A stretch of 64,000 nt of DNA from positions 119,908-183,907 of the forward strand of contig NZ_VCBC01000012.1 of NCBI RefSeq assembly GCF_005843925.1, read 5' to 3'. Shown in pieces: positions 37,063 through 47,240 of the stretch (positions within the stretch are counted from its first letter, which is position 1; each line of letters begins with the position of its first letter). Position numbers and translations under genes: made by a program. The DNA is from Thalassotalea litorea (GTDB lineage: Bacteria; Pseudomonadota; Gammaproteobacteria; Enterobacterales; Alteromonadaceae). The notes under the pieces were generated by a model. The model was not told where the DNA came from. It saw only the letters and a program-made list of their open reading frames with translations, and made no database searches.

Positions 37063-37926
37063 ATGTCAGCGACCCTAATCGATGGAAAAAAGATAGCGGC
37101 ACAAATTCGCAAAAATGTGCAAGCGAGTGTCGAACAACGTATTAACCGCAATCAACGTGCGCCTGGGCTTGCGGTGGTCTTAGTTGGTAACGACCCGGCA
37201 TCAGAGGTTTATGTTGGTTCCAAACGGAGAGCCTGTGAAGAAGTGGGTTTTGTATCAAAATCATTTGATTTGCCAGATACAACATCACAGCAAGAATTAC
37301 TGGATGTTATCGACCAACTCAATCACGATGCTGAAATCGATGGTATTTTGGTGCAATTGCCTTTGCCGGCAGGATTAGATGCTAATTTAATCATTGAGCG
37401 GATTGACCCAAACAAAGACGTTGATGGATTCCATCCGTTTAATGTTGGCAAGTTAGCTCTGCGCCAACCGGGCCTGCGTCCATGCACACCAAAAGGTATT
37501 ATGACCTTAATCGAATCGACAGGCGTTAAACCCCATGGTTTAAACGCACTAATCATCGGTGCGTCAAATATCGTTGGTCGGCCAATGACTTTAGAATTAC
37601 TGCTCGCCGGTTGCACCACCACTACCACTCACCGCTTTACCAAAAACTTAGAGCAAAAAGTTCGCGAAGCAGATTTAGTTGTCGTTGCAGTCGGTAAGCC
37701 AGAGTTTATTCCTGGCGATTGGATAAAAGACGGGGCTATCGTAATTGATGTAGGTATTAACCGTTTAGCCACAGGAAAACTGGTCGGTGATGTCGAATTT
37801 GGTGTGGCAAAAGAAAAAGCGGCTTTCATTACTCCAGTACCTGGCGGGGTCGGACCGATGACAGTCGCAAGTTTGATTGAAAACACCTTAATTGCCTGTG
37901 AGCAATATGGCGACCGCCAAAAATAA
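37063..37926 (+). CDS. folD: Methylenetetrahydrofolate dehydrogenase/cyclohydrolase
   Basis: 287 residues (E. coli 288). Bifunctional one-carbon enzyme converting 5,10-methylene-THF to 10-formyl-THF with NADP. Signature parts: [20 protein letters not shown] (catalytic Lys), [12 protein letters not shown], the NADP loop [10 protein letters not shown] and [13 protein letters not shown]. It stands alone, convergent with cysS. Confidence 0.97.
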   Translation: MSATLIDGKKIAAQIRKNVQASVEQRINRNQRAPGLAVVLVGNDPASEVYVGSKRRACEEVGFVSKSFDLPDTTSQQELLDVIDQLNHDAEIDGILVQLPLPAGLDANLIIERIDPNKDVDGFHPFNVGKLALRQPGLRPCTPKGIMTLIESTGVKPHGLNALIIGASNIVGRPMTLELLLAGCTTTTTHRFTKNLEQKVREADLVVVAVGKPEFIPGDWIKDGAIVIDVGINRLATGKLVGDVEFGVAKEKAAFITPVPGGVGPMTVASLIENTLIACEQYGDRQK

Positions 37927-37952
37927 ATCGAAATCACGGTTTCACGAATTAA

Positions 37953-37990
37953 AGAAAAAAAAGCCGGGATATTCCCGGCTTTTTTATTTT
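37953..37990. terminator. Bidirectional terminator between folD and cysS
   Basis: Arms AAGCCGGGA (37961-37969) and TCCCGGCTT (37973-37981), 3-nt loop, T-tract on the plus strand and A-tract (T on the minus strand) on the other side; serves both convergent genes. Confidence 0.9.
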
Positions 37991-38017
37991 AATGACAATT
38001 TCAAGGGTAAAAAAACG

Positions 38018-39400
38018 TTAACCTCGGCGCCAAGTCGTTTTTCCTGCACTGTCTTCAAGCACAACTTTCATTGCCTTGAGTTTATCGCGTGCTTCATCGG
38101 CTTTAGCCCAATCTTTATCGGCGCGTGCCTGATTGCGCTGGGCAATGAGCTGTTCAATTAATTCACTTTCATCATCTGCACCGCCACTGCCTTGCAAAAA
38201 CTCTGCAGGTTTTGACTGGGCGATGCCAATAATCGCCCCAAGTTTGATCAGTACATAAGCCAACTCGCCGGCTTTTATCGCATCAATTGATTTTAAGCGG
38301 TTTACTTCCTTGGCAAGTTCAAATAAAACCGGAAGTGCTTCCGGCGTATTAAAGTCGTCATTCATGGCCGCTTCAAAGCGCACTACGTAATCATTATCCG
38401 CCAAAGACACGGTAACCGGTTTTACATCACGCAATGCCGTGTAAATTCGCTCAAGACTCGCCCGTGCCTGGGTCAAGTTTTCTTGCGAGTAATTCAGCTG
38501 GCTTCGATAGTGACTGGAAATTAAAAAATAACGGACTGACTCGGCGTCATACTCTTCCAAAACACTGCGCAGAGTAAAGAAGTTGCCCAATGACTTGGAC
38601 ATTTTTTCTTTATTGATCTGAACCATACCGCCGTGTAGCCAGTAGTTAACATAAGGCGTGTCAAAAGCGCAGCAAGACTGAGCAATCTCATTCTCATGAT
38701 GAGGAAATTGCAAATCGCTACCACCACCATGGATATCAAAATGCTCGCCAAGATGCTTTGAATTCATCGCCGAACATTCAATATGCCAACCGGGACGACC
38801 TTCACCCCAGGGCGAGGACCAGGAAGGTTCACCCGGTTTAGCCATTTTCCAAAGGACAAAATCCAATGGGTCTCGTTTTGCTTGATCAACATCAACACGA
38901 GAACCGGCTTGCAACATATCCAGATTTTGCATGCTTAGTTTACCGTAATCCGGGAACGAACCCACATCAAACATAACGTCGCCGTTGCTGGCAACGTAAG
39001 CATGCTTGCGCTCAATTAAGCGCTCAACCAATGCAATGATTTCCGGCATATGGGTTGTGACTGTCGGTGCGATGTCTGGGCGTTCAACATTCAAAGCGTC
39101 CAAATCGGCGTACATATCTGCAGTCATACGGCTCGTTAGGCTATCGCAGGTTTCATTATTCTCTGCTGCCCGTTTAATGATTTTATCGTCAACGTCAGTG
39201 ATATTGCGGACATGGGTAAGGTCAAAGCCTAAATGTCGCAAATAACGAGCAATGACATCGAATGCTACATACGTTCGGGCATGGCCAATGTGGCAGTGAT
39301 CATAAATCGTAATTCCGCACACATACATACCCACCTTGCCTGGTGTGATTGGTTGAAACTCTTCCTTTTTACGACTGAGGGTATTGTATACGTGTAACAT
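38018..39400 (-). CDS. cysS: Cysteinyl-tRNA synthetase
   Basis: 460 residues from the ATG at 39400 (E. coli 461); the longer frame from 39427 is not family-like. Class I synthetase: zinc Cys in [13 protein letters not shown]-type [12 protein letters not shown], zinc ligands in WHIECSAM and [14 protein letters not shown] loop [10 protein letters not shown]. Charges tRNA-Cys in the cytoplasm. Confidence 0.97.
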   Translation of the reverse strand: MLHVYNTLSRKKEEFQPITPGKVGMYVCGITIYDHCHIGHARTYVAFDVIARYLRHLGFDLTHVRNITDVDDKIIKRAAENNETCDSLTSRMTADMYADLDALNVERPDIAPTVTTHMPEIIALVERLIERKHAYVASNGDVMFDVGSFPDYGKLSMQNLDMLQAGSRVDVDQAKRDPLDFVLWKMAKPGEPSWSSPWGEGRPGWHIECSAMNSKHLGEHFDIHGGGSDLQFPHHENEIAQSCCAFDTPYVNYWLHGGMVQINKEKMSKSLGNFFTLRSVLEEYDAESVRYFLISSHYRSQLNYSQENLTQARASLERIYTALRDVKPVTVSLADNDYVVRFEAAMNDDFNTPEALPVLFELAKEVNRLKSIDAIKAGELAYVLIKLGAIIGIAQSKPAEFLQGSGGADDESELIEQLIAQRNQARADKDWAKADEARDKLKAMKVVLEDSAGKTTWRRG

Positions 39401-39637
39401 TAAACGCTCTCGATTAACTAATAACATTGGGGAATTAATGGCGGCAATTGTACATTAAGCCCCGACATAACTAAAGACTATAAACTCGCGTAATGTAACG
39501 CCATTCACCAAAACGCCTCTCCTTCTTAATAAGGCCTTTCTTCGCCCTGTCTTGTACTTACCCAAAAGGCTAAGTACAATTCAGCACCTATTGTATTATC
39601 ATTGCCACGTGCATGTTTCCCAAAACAGGAACCAACT

Positions 39638-40129
39638 ATGATCACATTTAAGACCAATTTAGGCGACATTAAAGTCGAACTGGATTTTGAAAATGCTCCT
39701 AAAACAGCAGAAAACTTTCAGCAATACTGCCAGCAAGGCTTTTTCAACGGCACAATATTCCACCGTGTAATCAAGGGCTTTATGGCTCAAGGCGGTGGGT
39801 TTGAATCCGGAATGACGGAAAAAACCACCGGTGCTACGATTGAAAACGAAGCCAATAATGGTTTGAGTAATAAACGCGGTACATTGGCAATGGCCCGTAC
39901 TCAGGATCCACATTCTGCAACCGCGCAATTCTTTATCAACCTTGTCGACAATGGTTTCTTAGACTTTAAAAACGAAAGTGTACAAGGCTGGGGCTATTGC
40001 GTTTTCGCACACGTAGTCGAAGGTATGGATGTGGTTGATAAAATGACATTGGTTGAAACGGGTCGTTTCGGTTTCCATGATGATGTACCGAAAGAAGACA
40101 TTATCATTGAGTCGGTGGAAGTTGCCTAG
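39638..40129 (+). CDS. ppiB: Peptidyl-prolyl cis-trans isomerase B (cyclophilin)
   Basis: 163 residues from the ATG at 39638, which has AGGA 7 nt upstream (E. coli PpiB 164). Cytoplasmic cyclophilin: catalytic Arg in [25 protein letters not shown] and the conserved W-loop [18 protein letters not shown]. The lpxH start follows its stop by 2 bp. Confidence 0.96.
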   Translation: MITFKTNLGDIKVELDFENAPKTAENFQQYCQQGFFNGTIFHRVIKGFMAQGGGFESGMTEKTTGATIENEANNGLSNKRGTLAMARTQDPHSATAQFFINLVDNGFLDFKNESVQGWGYCVFAHVVEGMDVVDKMTLVETGRFGFHDDVPKEDIIIESVEVA

Positions 40130-40131
40130 CC

Positions 40132-40869
40132 TTGTCTCGATTGATTTACTTTATTGCAGATTTGCATCTTAGTGAAGAGCGAGTCGATATTTCGACTTGC
40201 TTCTTCAACTTCCTAAAAGACACCGCTCCAGCAGCAGATCAATTATATATCCTTGGTGACTTATTCGAATACTGGATAGGTGATGATGATTTTAATGCAT
40301 TGTCCAATTCGGTGGCCAAGGAACTGACCAGTCTCAGTCAGACAGGAACGGAAATCTTTTTCATTCAAGGCAACCGTGATTTTTTGCTCGGCGAAAAATA
40401 TGCCAAACGTTGCAGTATGACGCTATTACCGGATACCCAGCTGATCGATCTCGATGGCAAGCAAGCGTTGATCATGCATGGCGATACTTTATGTACCCGT
40501 GATGTGGATTACCAAAAATTTCGAGCCAAATCTCGAACCTGGTGGTGGCAAGGCTTTATCAAATGTCTGCCGTTGTCAGTGCGTCGGAAAATGGCGCAGA
40601 ATTACCGCACCAAAAGTGCGATGTCTACAGCACTAAAAGCGCAGGATATTATGGACGTTACCCAGTCCGAGGTGGAAAAGGTTTTAACACAAGCAGACTG
40701 TGACCTGCTGATCCATGGCCATACTCACCGACCGGACATCCATCACTTTACGCTCGGTGAAACGCCGGCCAGACGCATTGTGCTTGGAGACTGGTATGAG
40801 CAAGGTGCCTGGTTAAAGTCAGAAAATGGCCAGCTTGAACTTCTTTGCCAGCCATTTGGCAAAAACTGA
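40132..40869 (+). CDS. lpxH: UDP-2,3-diacylglucosamine hydrolase
   Basis: 245 residues (E. coli 240). Lipid A pathway: hydrolyses UDP-2,3-diacylglucosamine to lipid X at the inner-membrane surface. Metallophosphoesterase motifs: FIADLHLS, GDLFEYWIGDD, GNRDFLLG, MHGDTLC and IHGHTHRP. No ATG fits the family N-terminus; the start is a TTG at 40132, 2 bp after ppiB, with GGTGGAAG upstream inside ppiB. Translation may be coupled to ppiB and inefficient. Confidence 0.95.
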   Translation: MSRLIYFIADLHLSEERVDISTCFFNFLKDTAPAADQLYILGDLFEYWIGDDDFNALSNSVAKELTSLSQTGTEIFFIQGNRDFLLGEKYAKRCSMTLLPDTQLIDLDGKQALIMHGDTLCTRDVDYQKFRAKSRTWWWQGFIKCLPLSVRRKMAQNYRTKSAMSTALKAQDIMDVTQSEVEKVLTQADCDLLIHGHTHRPDIHHFTLGETPARRIVLGDWYEQGAWLKSENGQLELLCQPFGKN

Positions 40870-40887
40870 TTACCCGCGAACTTTTTC

Positions 40888-42825
40888 CTAATCTTTTACC
40901 ACGGCGACTGCGCCGCCAAGCGGCGCATCTTCAATCCATAGATTAACGCGTTTTTCGAGCAGATGCAGAGGTAATGCACCACTCGTTAATACGGTATCGT
41001 GAAATTGCTTCAGGTCGAAATCGCCTTCCAGTTGCGCTTGTGCCTGTTTGCGTAACGACTGAATTTTCATCATACCCACTTTATACGCGGTTGCCTGACC
41101 CGGCCAGACCAGATAACGACGAACTTCGGAGCGGATCACATCTTCCGACAGTGGAGTATGTTGTTTGAAATACGCCACGGCCTGCTGTTCATTCCAACCT
41201 TTTGCATGCAAGCCACTATCAACCACCAGACGCACCGCACGCCACATTTCCGTCGTCAAACGTCCAAAGTCGGCATAAGGATCTTGATAAGCCCCCATTT
41301 CCTTTGCGAGATATTCCGCATAGAGTGCCCAGCCTTCAATATAAGCACCAAACTGGGCCTGGGTTCGAAATTTGGGCAGTCCAGTGAGCTCTTGAGCAAT
41401 CGATATTTGCATATGATGACCTGGATTACCTTCATGGTAGGCTATCGCCTGCATATCATTTTTATGCAACGCCGACATATCTGACATGTGGCTGTAATAG
41501 ACCCCTGGCCTGCTTCCATCGGGCGTTCCTGGGTAATAATGTGGCGCCGCACCGTCTTGTTCCCGGTACGCTTCCACGCGCTTAACCTGCAATGCGGCTT
41601 TTGGCAAGGTGGTGAAATAATCCGCGAGTTTCTCTTCAATAAATGCCAGGTTCGCTTCGGTTTGCTGCAAATACTCCTGTCGGCCTTCATCGGTATTGGC
41701 ATAATAAAAGCGATGTTCGGTTTGCAAATAATTGAAGAATTCATTCAAGTTACCGCTGAATCCAACCGAGTCTTTTATATCGATCATTTCTTCGGTAATT
41801 CGGTCTACTTCATCCAGGCCAATTTGATGTATTTCATTGGCGCTGTAATTACCATTAGTCGCTAAACGCAAGCGATATTCGTAATAAGCGTCGCCATCTG
41901 GATACCGCGAAACCCCAGTCGGATTGTCTTTAGCCAGACGCATATCTTTTTGCATCCATGAAGTGATATTTCGATAAGAAGAATACAGATCTCGAGTCAA
42001 CGCTTTGCGGGCATTGAATCGCAGACTTTGAGCTTGAGATGCTGTGATCTGGCCAGATGTCTGTAATGCCGTCACCTTTGCTTTCACATCACTCCATAAC
42101 GGAGAATCGGCGCCTTGGTGAAATGGCTCTCCACGGATCAGGTTGTTGATTTGCGCCATCGCTTCTTGATAGGCAAATTTTGGGGGACGATAACCGGCTG
42201 AAGATTTAGATTTTGCCAATTCTAACAGAGTATTAAGCGCCACAGACATGCCTTTAATGCGTTCTATATAGGCTTCCATGTCGGCTAGGTTGTCGACTCG
42301 ATGGAAGTTGATTAACACCTGAGGTAATAAGGTTTGAATACCCTGCATTTGCGTAAATACATATTCATGGCTGAAATATAATCGCCTGTCTCGGGCCAAT
42401 TGAAATTGATAAACCCAAATGTCGTAGGAGATTTGGGCTTCAGGAGTGAGCGCTTGATAGTCAAAATGGGTTTTCAATTCATCGACGGTATTCGCATACC
42501 AGCTTAATTGGTCATCCATCGCCTGCAATGAAAAGTCGTCGACTTTATCGTATTGATCTTTACGACCTATTCGAGTCAACATCAGTGGACTCATCTGCAG
42601 TTGCTGTTCGTATTTATCTTCAAACCAAAGATTTAATCGTTCCGACTCACTGACAGTCGTAAATTCACCTGTCCCGTCAGGGGCAGAATGCGGATCACTT
42701 TGTGCGGCAGGCACAGATGTTTGCTGAGTTGAGCTTATTGTTTCGGGTTCTGAGGTACTCTGACATCCCCAGAGCAATAGACAAACCACAACCGCGAGGT
42801 TGCGGGTTTTAACAAAATATCGCAT
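40888..42825 (-). CDS. DUF885 family lipoprotein (putative metallopeptidase-like)
   Basis: 645 residues. Lipoprotein signal with lipobox LLWGC (Cys21), then a low-complexity Ser/Thr/Gln linker. From about residue 60 the sequence is the DUF885 fold; the family HExxxGH-type motif appears as AYHEGNPGHHMQ. Family members are regarded as zinc-peptidase-like, related to M3/M32 helical folds, but substrates are mostly unknown. It is on the opposite strand to lpxH, with only 18 bp between the stop codons. Confidence 0.85.
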   Translation of the reverse strand: MRYFVKTRNLAVVVCLLLWGCQSTSEPETISSTQQTSVPAAQSDPHSAPDGTGEFTTVSESERLNLWFEDKYEQQLQMSPLMLTRIGRKDQYDKVDDFSLQAMDDQLSWYANTVDELKTHFDYQALTPEAQISYDIWVYQFQLARDRRLYFSHEYVFTQMQGIQTLLPQVLINFHRVDNLADMEAYIERIKGMSVALNTLLELAKSKSSAGYRPPKFAYQEAMAQINNLIRGEPFHQGADSPLWSDVKAKVTALQTSGQITASQAQSLRFNARKALTRDLYSSYRNITSWMQKDMRLAKDNPTGVSRYPDGDAYYEYRLRLATNGNYSANEIHQIGLDEVDRITEEMIDIKDSVGFSGNLNEFFNYLQTEHRFYYANTDEGRQEYLQQTEANLAFIEEKLADYFTTLPKAALQVKRVEAYREQDGAAPHYYPGTPDGSRPGVYYSHMSDMSALHKNDMQAIAYHEGNPGHHMQISIAQELTGLPKFRTQAQFGAYIEGWALYAEYLAKEMGAYQDPYADFGRLTTEMWRAVRLVVDSGLHAKGWNEQQAVAYFKQHTPLSEDVIRSEVRRYLVWPGQATAYKVGMMKIQSLRKQAQAQLEGDFDLKQFHDTVLTSGALPLHLLEKRVNLWIEDAPLGGAVAVVKD

Positions 42826-42939
42826 TTGCTTCGTTCCTGAATTATTTTTCCATACAGCAGGAATGAAAAAGAGGGCTTAATCAAAATATAAGCCCCACCA
42901 GCAACTAGCGCAAATTGTCAGAGCAAAAGATTAGGGAAT

Positions 42940-43710
42940 TTAAGAAAGACTATTGGCCGGGACGCCACTATGAAAACGTAATTCATCGTCGGGCGCAGAG
43001 ATTAATGTTGCTTCCACTTCGCCAAAATAACGCACGCGCTCACTGATGTCGTGCCCCGCGACCTGTTCGGCGAGTTTAAGATAATCCTGATAGTGACGTG
43101 CTTCGCTGCGCAGTAATGAGATATAAAATTTATGTAACTCATCATCTAAAAATGGAGCAAGCTTAGCAAAGCGTTCACACGAACGCGCCTCAATGTAAGC
43201 GCCACAAATCAGCTTATCGACCAGAGTTTCTGGTTCATGAGTTTTCACGTGTCGGATCAACCCTTTGGCATAACGGCCTGCGGTAATATTGTTATAGACA
43301 ATGCCGCGCTTTTCCATGATTTCCAATACCTGATAAAAATGATGTAGCTCCTCCTTGATCAACAACACCATTTTATCAACTAACTCGCCACCAACCCCAG
43401 AATTTGCTTTCGGGACAATGGCTTTGGAAAACTTAAGTTTTAGGGACAAGGATTTCAAACTCCCTTCCTTACGATAGATAAACTGCTCATAAGGCTGCAA
43501 CCAATTCAATAGCTCATCGCCACTCTCTTTATCGACGGCATACTTGCGAATTAACCACATCGCGGTTTGTGCGGCTTTCAATTCACATATCATGTGATCT
43601 GTGAGTAACAAAGACAGGTTTTCGGGTTTTCGAGCTTCTTCTACCCAGGCATCCGGCGTCGGACACTGTAAAAATGCGTGAATGGGGGCCAACAGGTTTT
43701 CAGTGGACAT
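42940..43710 (-). CDS. miaE: tRNA-(ms2io6A37) hydroxylase
   Basis: 256 residues, ferritin-like di-iron monooxygenase that hydroxylates the isopentenyl group of ms2i6A at position 37 of UNN-reading tRNAs. The ligand-bearing helices are visible: DHMICELKAAQTAM, KEELHHFYQVLEIM, YIEARSCERFAKL and RSEARHYQDYLK. Known from Salmonella and many marine gammaproteobacteria but absent from E. coli K-12. Stands alone with its own flanks. Confidence 0.93.
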   Translation of the reverse strand: MSTENLLAPIHAFLQCPTPDAWVEEARKPENLSLLLTDHMICELKAAQTAMWLIRKYAVDKESGDELLNWLQPYEQFIYRKEGSLKSLSLKLKFSKAIVPKANSGVGGELVDKMVLLIKEELHHFYQVLEIMEKRGIVYNNITAGRYAKGLIRHVKTHEPETLVDKLICGAYIEARSCERFAKLAPFLDDELHKFYISLLRSEARHYQDYLKLAEQVAGHDISERVRYFGEVEATLISAPDDELRFHSGVPANSLS

Positions 43711-43820
43711 TGAATCTATGTGATTTTCGACGAACTAAAATAATACGACGATTTTATCATAGCTATGCAGAGAATGATGATAATTTTCATTACCTGGCGT
43801 GCACGCCGTAAACAGAGAGA

Positions 43821-43848
43821 AAAAAAGCCCAATAATGGGCTTTTTTTT
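43821..43848 (-). terminator. Intrinsic terminator of the M10 protease gene
   Basis: Arms 43821-43831 and 43836-43846 (core AGCCCA/TGGGCT), 4-nt loop, T runs on both sides. It lies 19 bp past the stop at 43867. A separate 12-bp palindrome GGCGTGCACGCC is at 43796-43807. Confidence 0.9.
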
Positions 43849-43866
43849 CATTTTGTGGTTAATGTT

Positions 43867-45543
43867 TTACAAAATTAAATCACTATTGATTAATGCAGCA
43901 CTATTGAGGTTGATCGACAAATCAGCCATACCATCACCGTCAACGTCGCCAGATAATTGCCCATTATCATAACGAAGCTCGCCAGCCGTATCACTAAAAG
44001 CATCGGCGCCAATAAACGTGAATGTAACGCCGGTATCGCGAAGAACAATGACGTCTTTGCCGGTCTCGAAATCGGCAATTTCATCGCCTGATTCAATATT
44101 CGAAAAGACAAAGGTATCGTAACCTTCCCCACCAACATATAAATCTGCCCCAGCCAAACCATTAAGCACATCGTCGCCAGAGTTTCCAGTCAAGACATTG
44201 TCAGCACGATTACCTTTTAAATAATCTCGCTCACTAGAACCGATTGCATTTTCGATTATGGTACCGTAAGCAATAGCAATATTGTCATGGGATGTAACAC
44301 CCAGCCCTTGCACCCCTGTTTCCCATGCCAGATAGCCTGCGTGCGCGCTCGTCGTTAAACCTTGCCAATAATCACTGGTACCCGGCCCAACATTGCCTAA
44401 GATTGTATAGCCGGCATCGCGCATAAGCTGCCGTCTGCTATTAATCACATCATCACTTGGGACCGCTGATGCACCAGAGCTATACTGACCATCATTAAGA
44501 TTGATGTATACGCTCGCATTCGCACCGGACATGTCGATGGTATCGTTACCGCCGGCATCATAAATTGTCAGGATTGGAAATAGGTTTTGAGAAAAGTCAT
44601 ATACCGCGTTACCTGCGGTGGAATTCCAGCCGTAGACAGTATCATCACTGCGGGTGGTTAAATCCGCACCATACGCAGCCTGTATCGACAGGATATCATG
44701 TAACATGGGTGTATGCGGATAGTTATAAAACCCCGTACTCCAGTCAACAATACCTGCCGGGAATGGTTGATTGGAGGTTTCTTCATCGCCCCAGTATGAC
44801 ATCAATGTGTATTGATTACTGTCCTGTGCATATTCAGCCTGGCTGACATAGTTGGTGGCACCAGCGCCATTATATGCACCTGGATGACTTAACCCGAGGG
44901 TGTGACCGATTTCATGGACTAAGGTTGTTACCCCATAGCCGCCAAAACTTAACCAGGCATTGGTCCAGTTTAGCTCCGGAGTCGCGACAAATATATCACT
45001 AAAAAACTTATAACCTTTGGCATTGGTAAAGCCATATTCAGGATAATATGCATAGGCTTGGCCAGGATCTTCGCTGTTAGCAAACTGAATATCGGCGCCA
45101 TTGGCACTATTTTCTTTAAAACTAGGCGCTATCAGATCATCCCACAATTGAATGCTGTTGCGCGCGGCATCTTTCTGAGCCTCAGAAAAGCCACTCAAGC
45201 CATTACCCGCCGTAAAGCCATACTTAGGATTGTTGTATAAACCCGTAAGCTTTTTTCCTTTTGGGAAATTATAGGTGATGACACCAGCGTTAACGGAATT
45301 GTTGTAACCCGTCCAGATTTGATTGATCACTCGCGGTAAGGTTGCAATTTCCTTTTCTCGAAATATGCCCCCCGTAAAGCCATCAATACTTAAATTTTCA
45401 GGGTCGGCTATCACACTCAGATCCGGTTGTAATTGTTCCGGTAATGCCTCCGGTACTGATGCGAAGCTATTCATTGAAATTAATGTTGTACCCAAGGTCA
45501 GACTCAAGGCAAGTTGTTTGTTACTTAAACATTTTACAGTCAT
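43867..45543 (-). CDS. Serralysin-like M10 metalloprotease with RTX C-terminus
   Basis: 558 residues. Zinc motif HEIGHTLGLSH (HExxHxxGxxH) with the Met-turn in TLMSYWG, then a Peptidase_M10 C-terminal RTX region: NRADNVLTGNSGDDVLNGLA, GGEGYDTFVFSNI and the calcium-type GDVDGDGMADLSIN. The protein ends in SDLIL, resembling the hydrophobic terminus of type I secretion substrates. Unusually, the N-terminus looks like a Sec signal peptide (KQLALSLTLGTTLISMNSFA) followed by a possible propeptide. No type I exporter genes lie nearby. Probably an extracellular nutrient-acquiring protease. Confidence 0.88.
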   Translation of the reverse strand: MTVKCLSNKQLALSLTLGTTLISMNSFASVPEALPEQLQPDLSVIADPENLSIDGFTGGIFREKEIATLPRVINQIWTGYNNSVNAGVITYNFPKGKKLTGLYNNPKYGFTAGNGLSGFSEAQKDAARNSIQLWDDLIAPSFKENSANGADIQFANSEDPGQAYAYYPEYGFTNAKGYKFFSDIFVATPELNWTNAWLSFGGYGVTTLVHEIGHTLGLSHPGAYNGAGATNYVSQAEYAQDSNQYTLMSYWGDEETSNQPFPAGIVDWSTGFYNYPHTPMLHDILSIQAAYGADLTTRSDDTVYGWNSTAGNAVYDFSQNLFPILTIYDAGGNDTIDMSGANASVYINLNDGQYSSGASAVPSDDVINSRRQLMRDAGYTILGNVGPGTSDYWQGLTTSAHAGYLAWETGVQGLGVTSHDNIAIAYGTIIENAIGSSERDYLKGNRADNVLTGNSGDDVLNGLAGADLYVGGEGYDTFVFSNIESGDEIADFETGKDVIVLRDTGVTFTFIGADAFSDTAGELRYDNGQLSGDVDGDGMADLSINLNSAALINSDLIL

Positions 45544-45851
45544 GCGTTTCTCTTTTTATTAGGGAATGGGGAACTCATTAAAAAATGAGTGACATACAAA
45601 GCAATATTTAACTATGTTATCTGGACAGAATACGGACTTGTTCAACAACGACAACCTAATAATTATTACAATATTTTCAAGCAGTTGTAAAAATTCAAAT
45701 GATTTTAATTGTGCCTGACAGGTGTAACTAAATATTTACTAACTCAAGCGAGACTGCGGCGGGTTTGGATATTTATAAATAATGCAAGGGTAAGGTTAGT
45801 TGAAAGCAGAACGGCATTCTGCTTCCAGCGAGGTGTCCATTTTTACAGGAA
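45544..45851. other. Intergenic region upstream of the M10 gene
   Basis: 308 bp without a gene. A perfect 7-bp inverted repeat ACTCATT/AATGAGT with AAAA loop lies at 45573-45590, about 30 bp before the protease start, an operator or leader hairpin candidate. A hairpin AAGCAGAA/TTCTGCTT (45804-45811 and 45817-45824) follows dbpA and may be a weak terminator; its T-tract is poor. Confidence 0.45.
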
Positions 45852-47240
45852 CTAACGGCGTATAATACGCGCTTTAAATTTTCGGCCTTTTAGTTTGCCC
45901 TCGACGATTTTAGCCAATGCAACATTACGAATTTTTTGTTTTACCGCAACATAGGCTAAATTATCCAACAACTGAATTTTGCCAACGTCATCAGCGGATA
46001 ACTCCTGTCCCCGGGTTAAGGCGCCAACGATATCTCCAGCGCGCACTTTTTGTTTCTTGCCCCCCAGAATTTGTATGGTAGCCATCGGCGGCTTGATCAC
46101 CGGCAATTGTAAGATATCCTTATCAGGCAATCGTTCGGGTACGATATCGGTATCCATTAAATCATTAAGCAGGGCCATCTTATGATGATCTTTTTCGCTG
46201 TAAAACGAGCAAGCGACCCCCTGATTTCCAGCCCGACCTGTGCGGCCAATTCGGTGAGTGTGTATTTCGGTATCATGGGCCAGTGAATAGTTGATCACCA
46301 GATCTAAGTTGTCCACATCAAGACCACGCGCGGCAACGTCGGTTGCCACTAACACCGAAACGCTTTTGTTCGCAAACTGGATCATGGCCTGATCACGTTC
46401 CCTTTGTTCAAGATCACCATTCAATGCGACAGCGCTGTAACCACAAGATTGCAATTGCTCACTCAACTGCACCGTTTCCAATTTAGTATTACAAAATATC
46501 ACCGTCGAAACAGGTTTATGATCCTGAATCAACAAACGTACTGCCAATAGCTTATCGTCAGCGCCATGTACCTGATAAAACCGCTGGGCAATCGTTTGTT
46601 GATTGTGGGTTTGCGCAACCACAATATGCTCAGGTTTATGCATGTAGCGACGACTGATGGCATGAATATTGTCGGCAAATGTTGCACTAAACAACAAGAC
46701 CTGGGGTGACGCTGGAATTTGCTTGAATATGCGTTCTATCGCAGGTTCAAAGCCCATATCCAACATCCTGTCGGCTTCATCTAAAACCAAGGTGTTCACA
46801 TGGTTAAGATTTAGCGACCCACGACCGAGATGATCTTCGACCCGCCCCGGAGTACCGACAATAATATGAGCCCCATGGCGCAAAGAGTCGACTTGCCTAC
46901 CGGTCGGCACACCGCCGCATAACGTCAGCACTTTAATGTTATGAATTAAGCGTGCCAGTTTTCGGATCTCTAAGGCAACCTGCTCAGCAAGTTCTCGGGT
47001 TGGACACAGTACCAGCGTCTGAATTCGAAATGCTTTTTCATCAAGCTTTTGCAGCAGACCCAGTCCAAATGCGGCGGTTTTACCGGAGCCGGTTTTTGCC
47101 TGCGCAATCACGTCACGTCCGGAAACGATTGCCGGTAAGCTAAGTGCTTGAACTTCAGTCATTTGTTGGTAGCCGAGATGGGTAAGATTATTCGTTAATT
47201 CAGAACGAAGCGGTAGTGTTTGAAATTGGGTATTGTCCAC
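45852..47240 (-). CDS. dbpA: ATP-dependent RNA helicase DbpA
   Basis: About 462 residues from a GTG at 47240 (E. coli 457); a TTG at 47273 would add 11. No convincing ribosome binding site precedes either. DEAD-box core: QAKTGSGKTAAFGLGLL, CPTRELAEQV, VLDEADRMLDMGF, LLFSATF and HRIGRTGRAGN. The C-terminal domain (ILGGKKQKVRAGDIVGALTR ... KLKGRKFKARIIRR) is the DbpA-specific RNA-binding domain that recognises hairpin 92 of 23S rRNA. Acts in large ribosomal subunit assembly. Confidence 0.95.
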   Translation of the reverse strand: MDNTQFQTLPLRSELTNNLTHLGYQQMTEVQALSLPAIVSGRDVIAQAKTGSGKTAAFGLGLLQKLDEKAFRIQTLVLCPTRELAEQVALEIRKLARLIHNIKVLTLCGGVPTGRQVDSLRHGAHIIVGTPGRVEDHLGRGSLNLNHVNTLVLDEADRMLDMGFEPAIERIFKQIPASPQVLLFSATFADNIHAISRRYMHKPEHIVVAQTHNQQTIAQRFYQVHGADDKLLAVRLLIQDHKPVSTVIFCNTKLETVQLSEQLQSCGYSAVALNGDLEQRERDQAMIQFANKSVSVLVATDVAARGLDVDNLDLVINYSLAHDTEIHTHRIGRTGRAGNQGVACSFYSEKDHHKMALLNDLMDTDIVPERLPDKDILQLPVIKPPMATIQILGGKKQKVRAGDIVGALTRGQELSADDVGKIQLLDNLAYVAVKQKIRNVALAKIVEGKLKGRKFKARIIRR

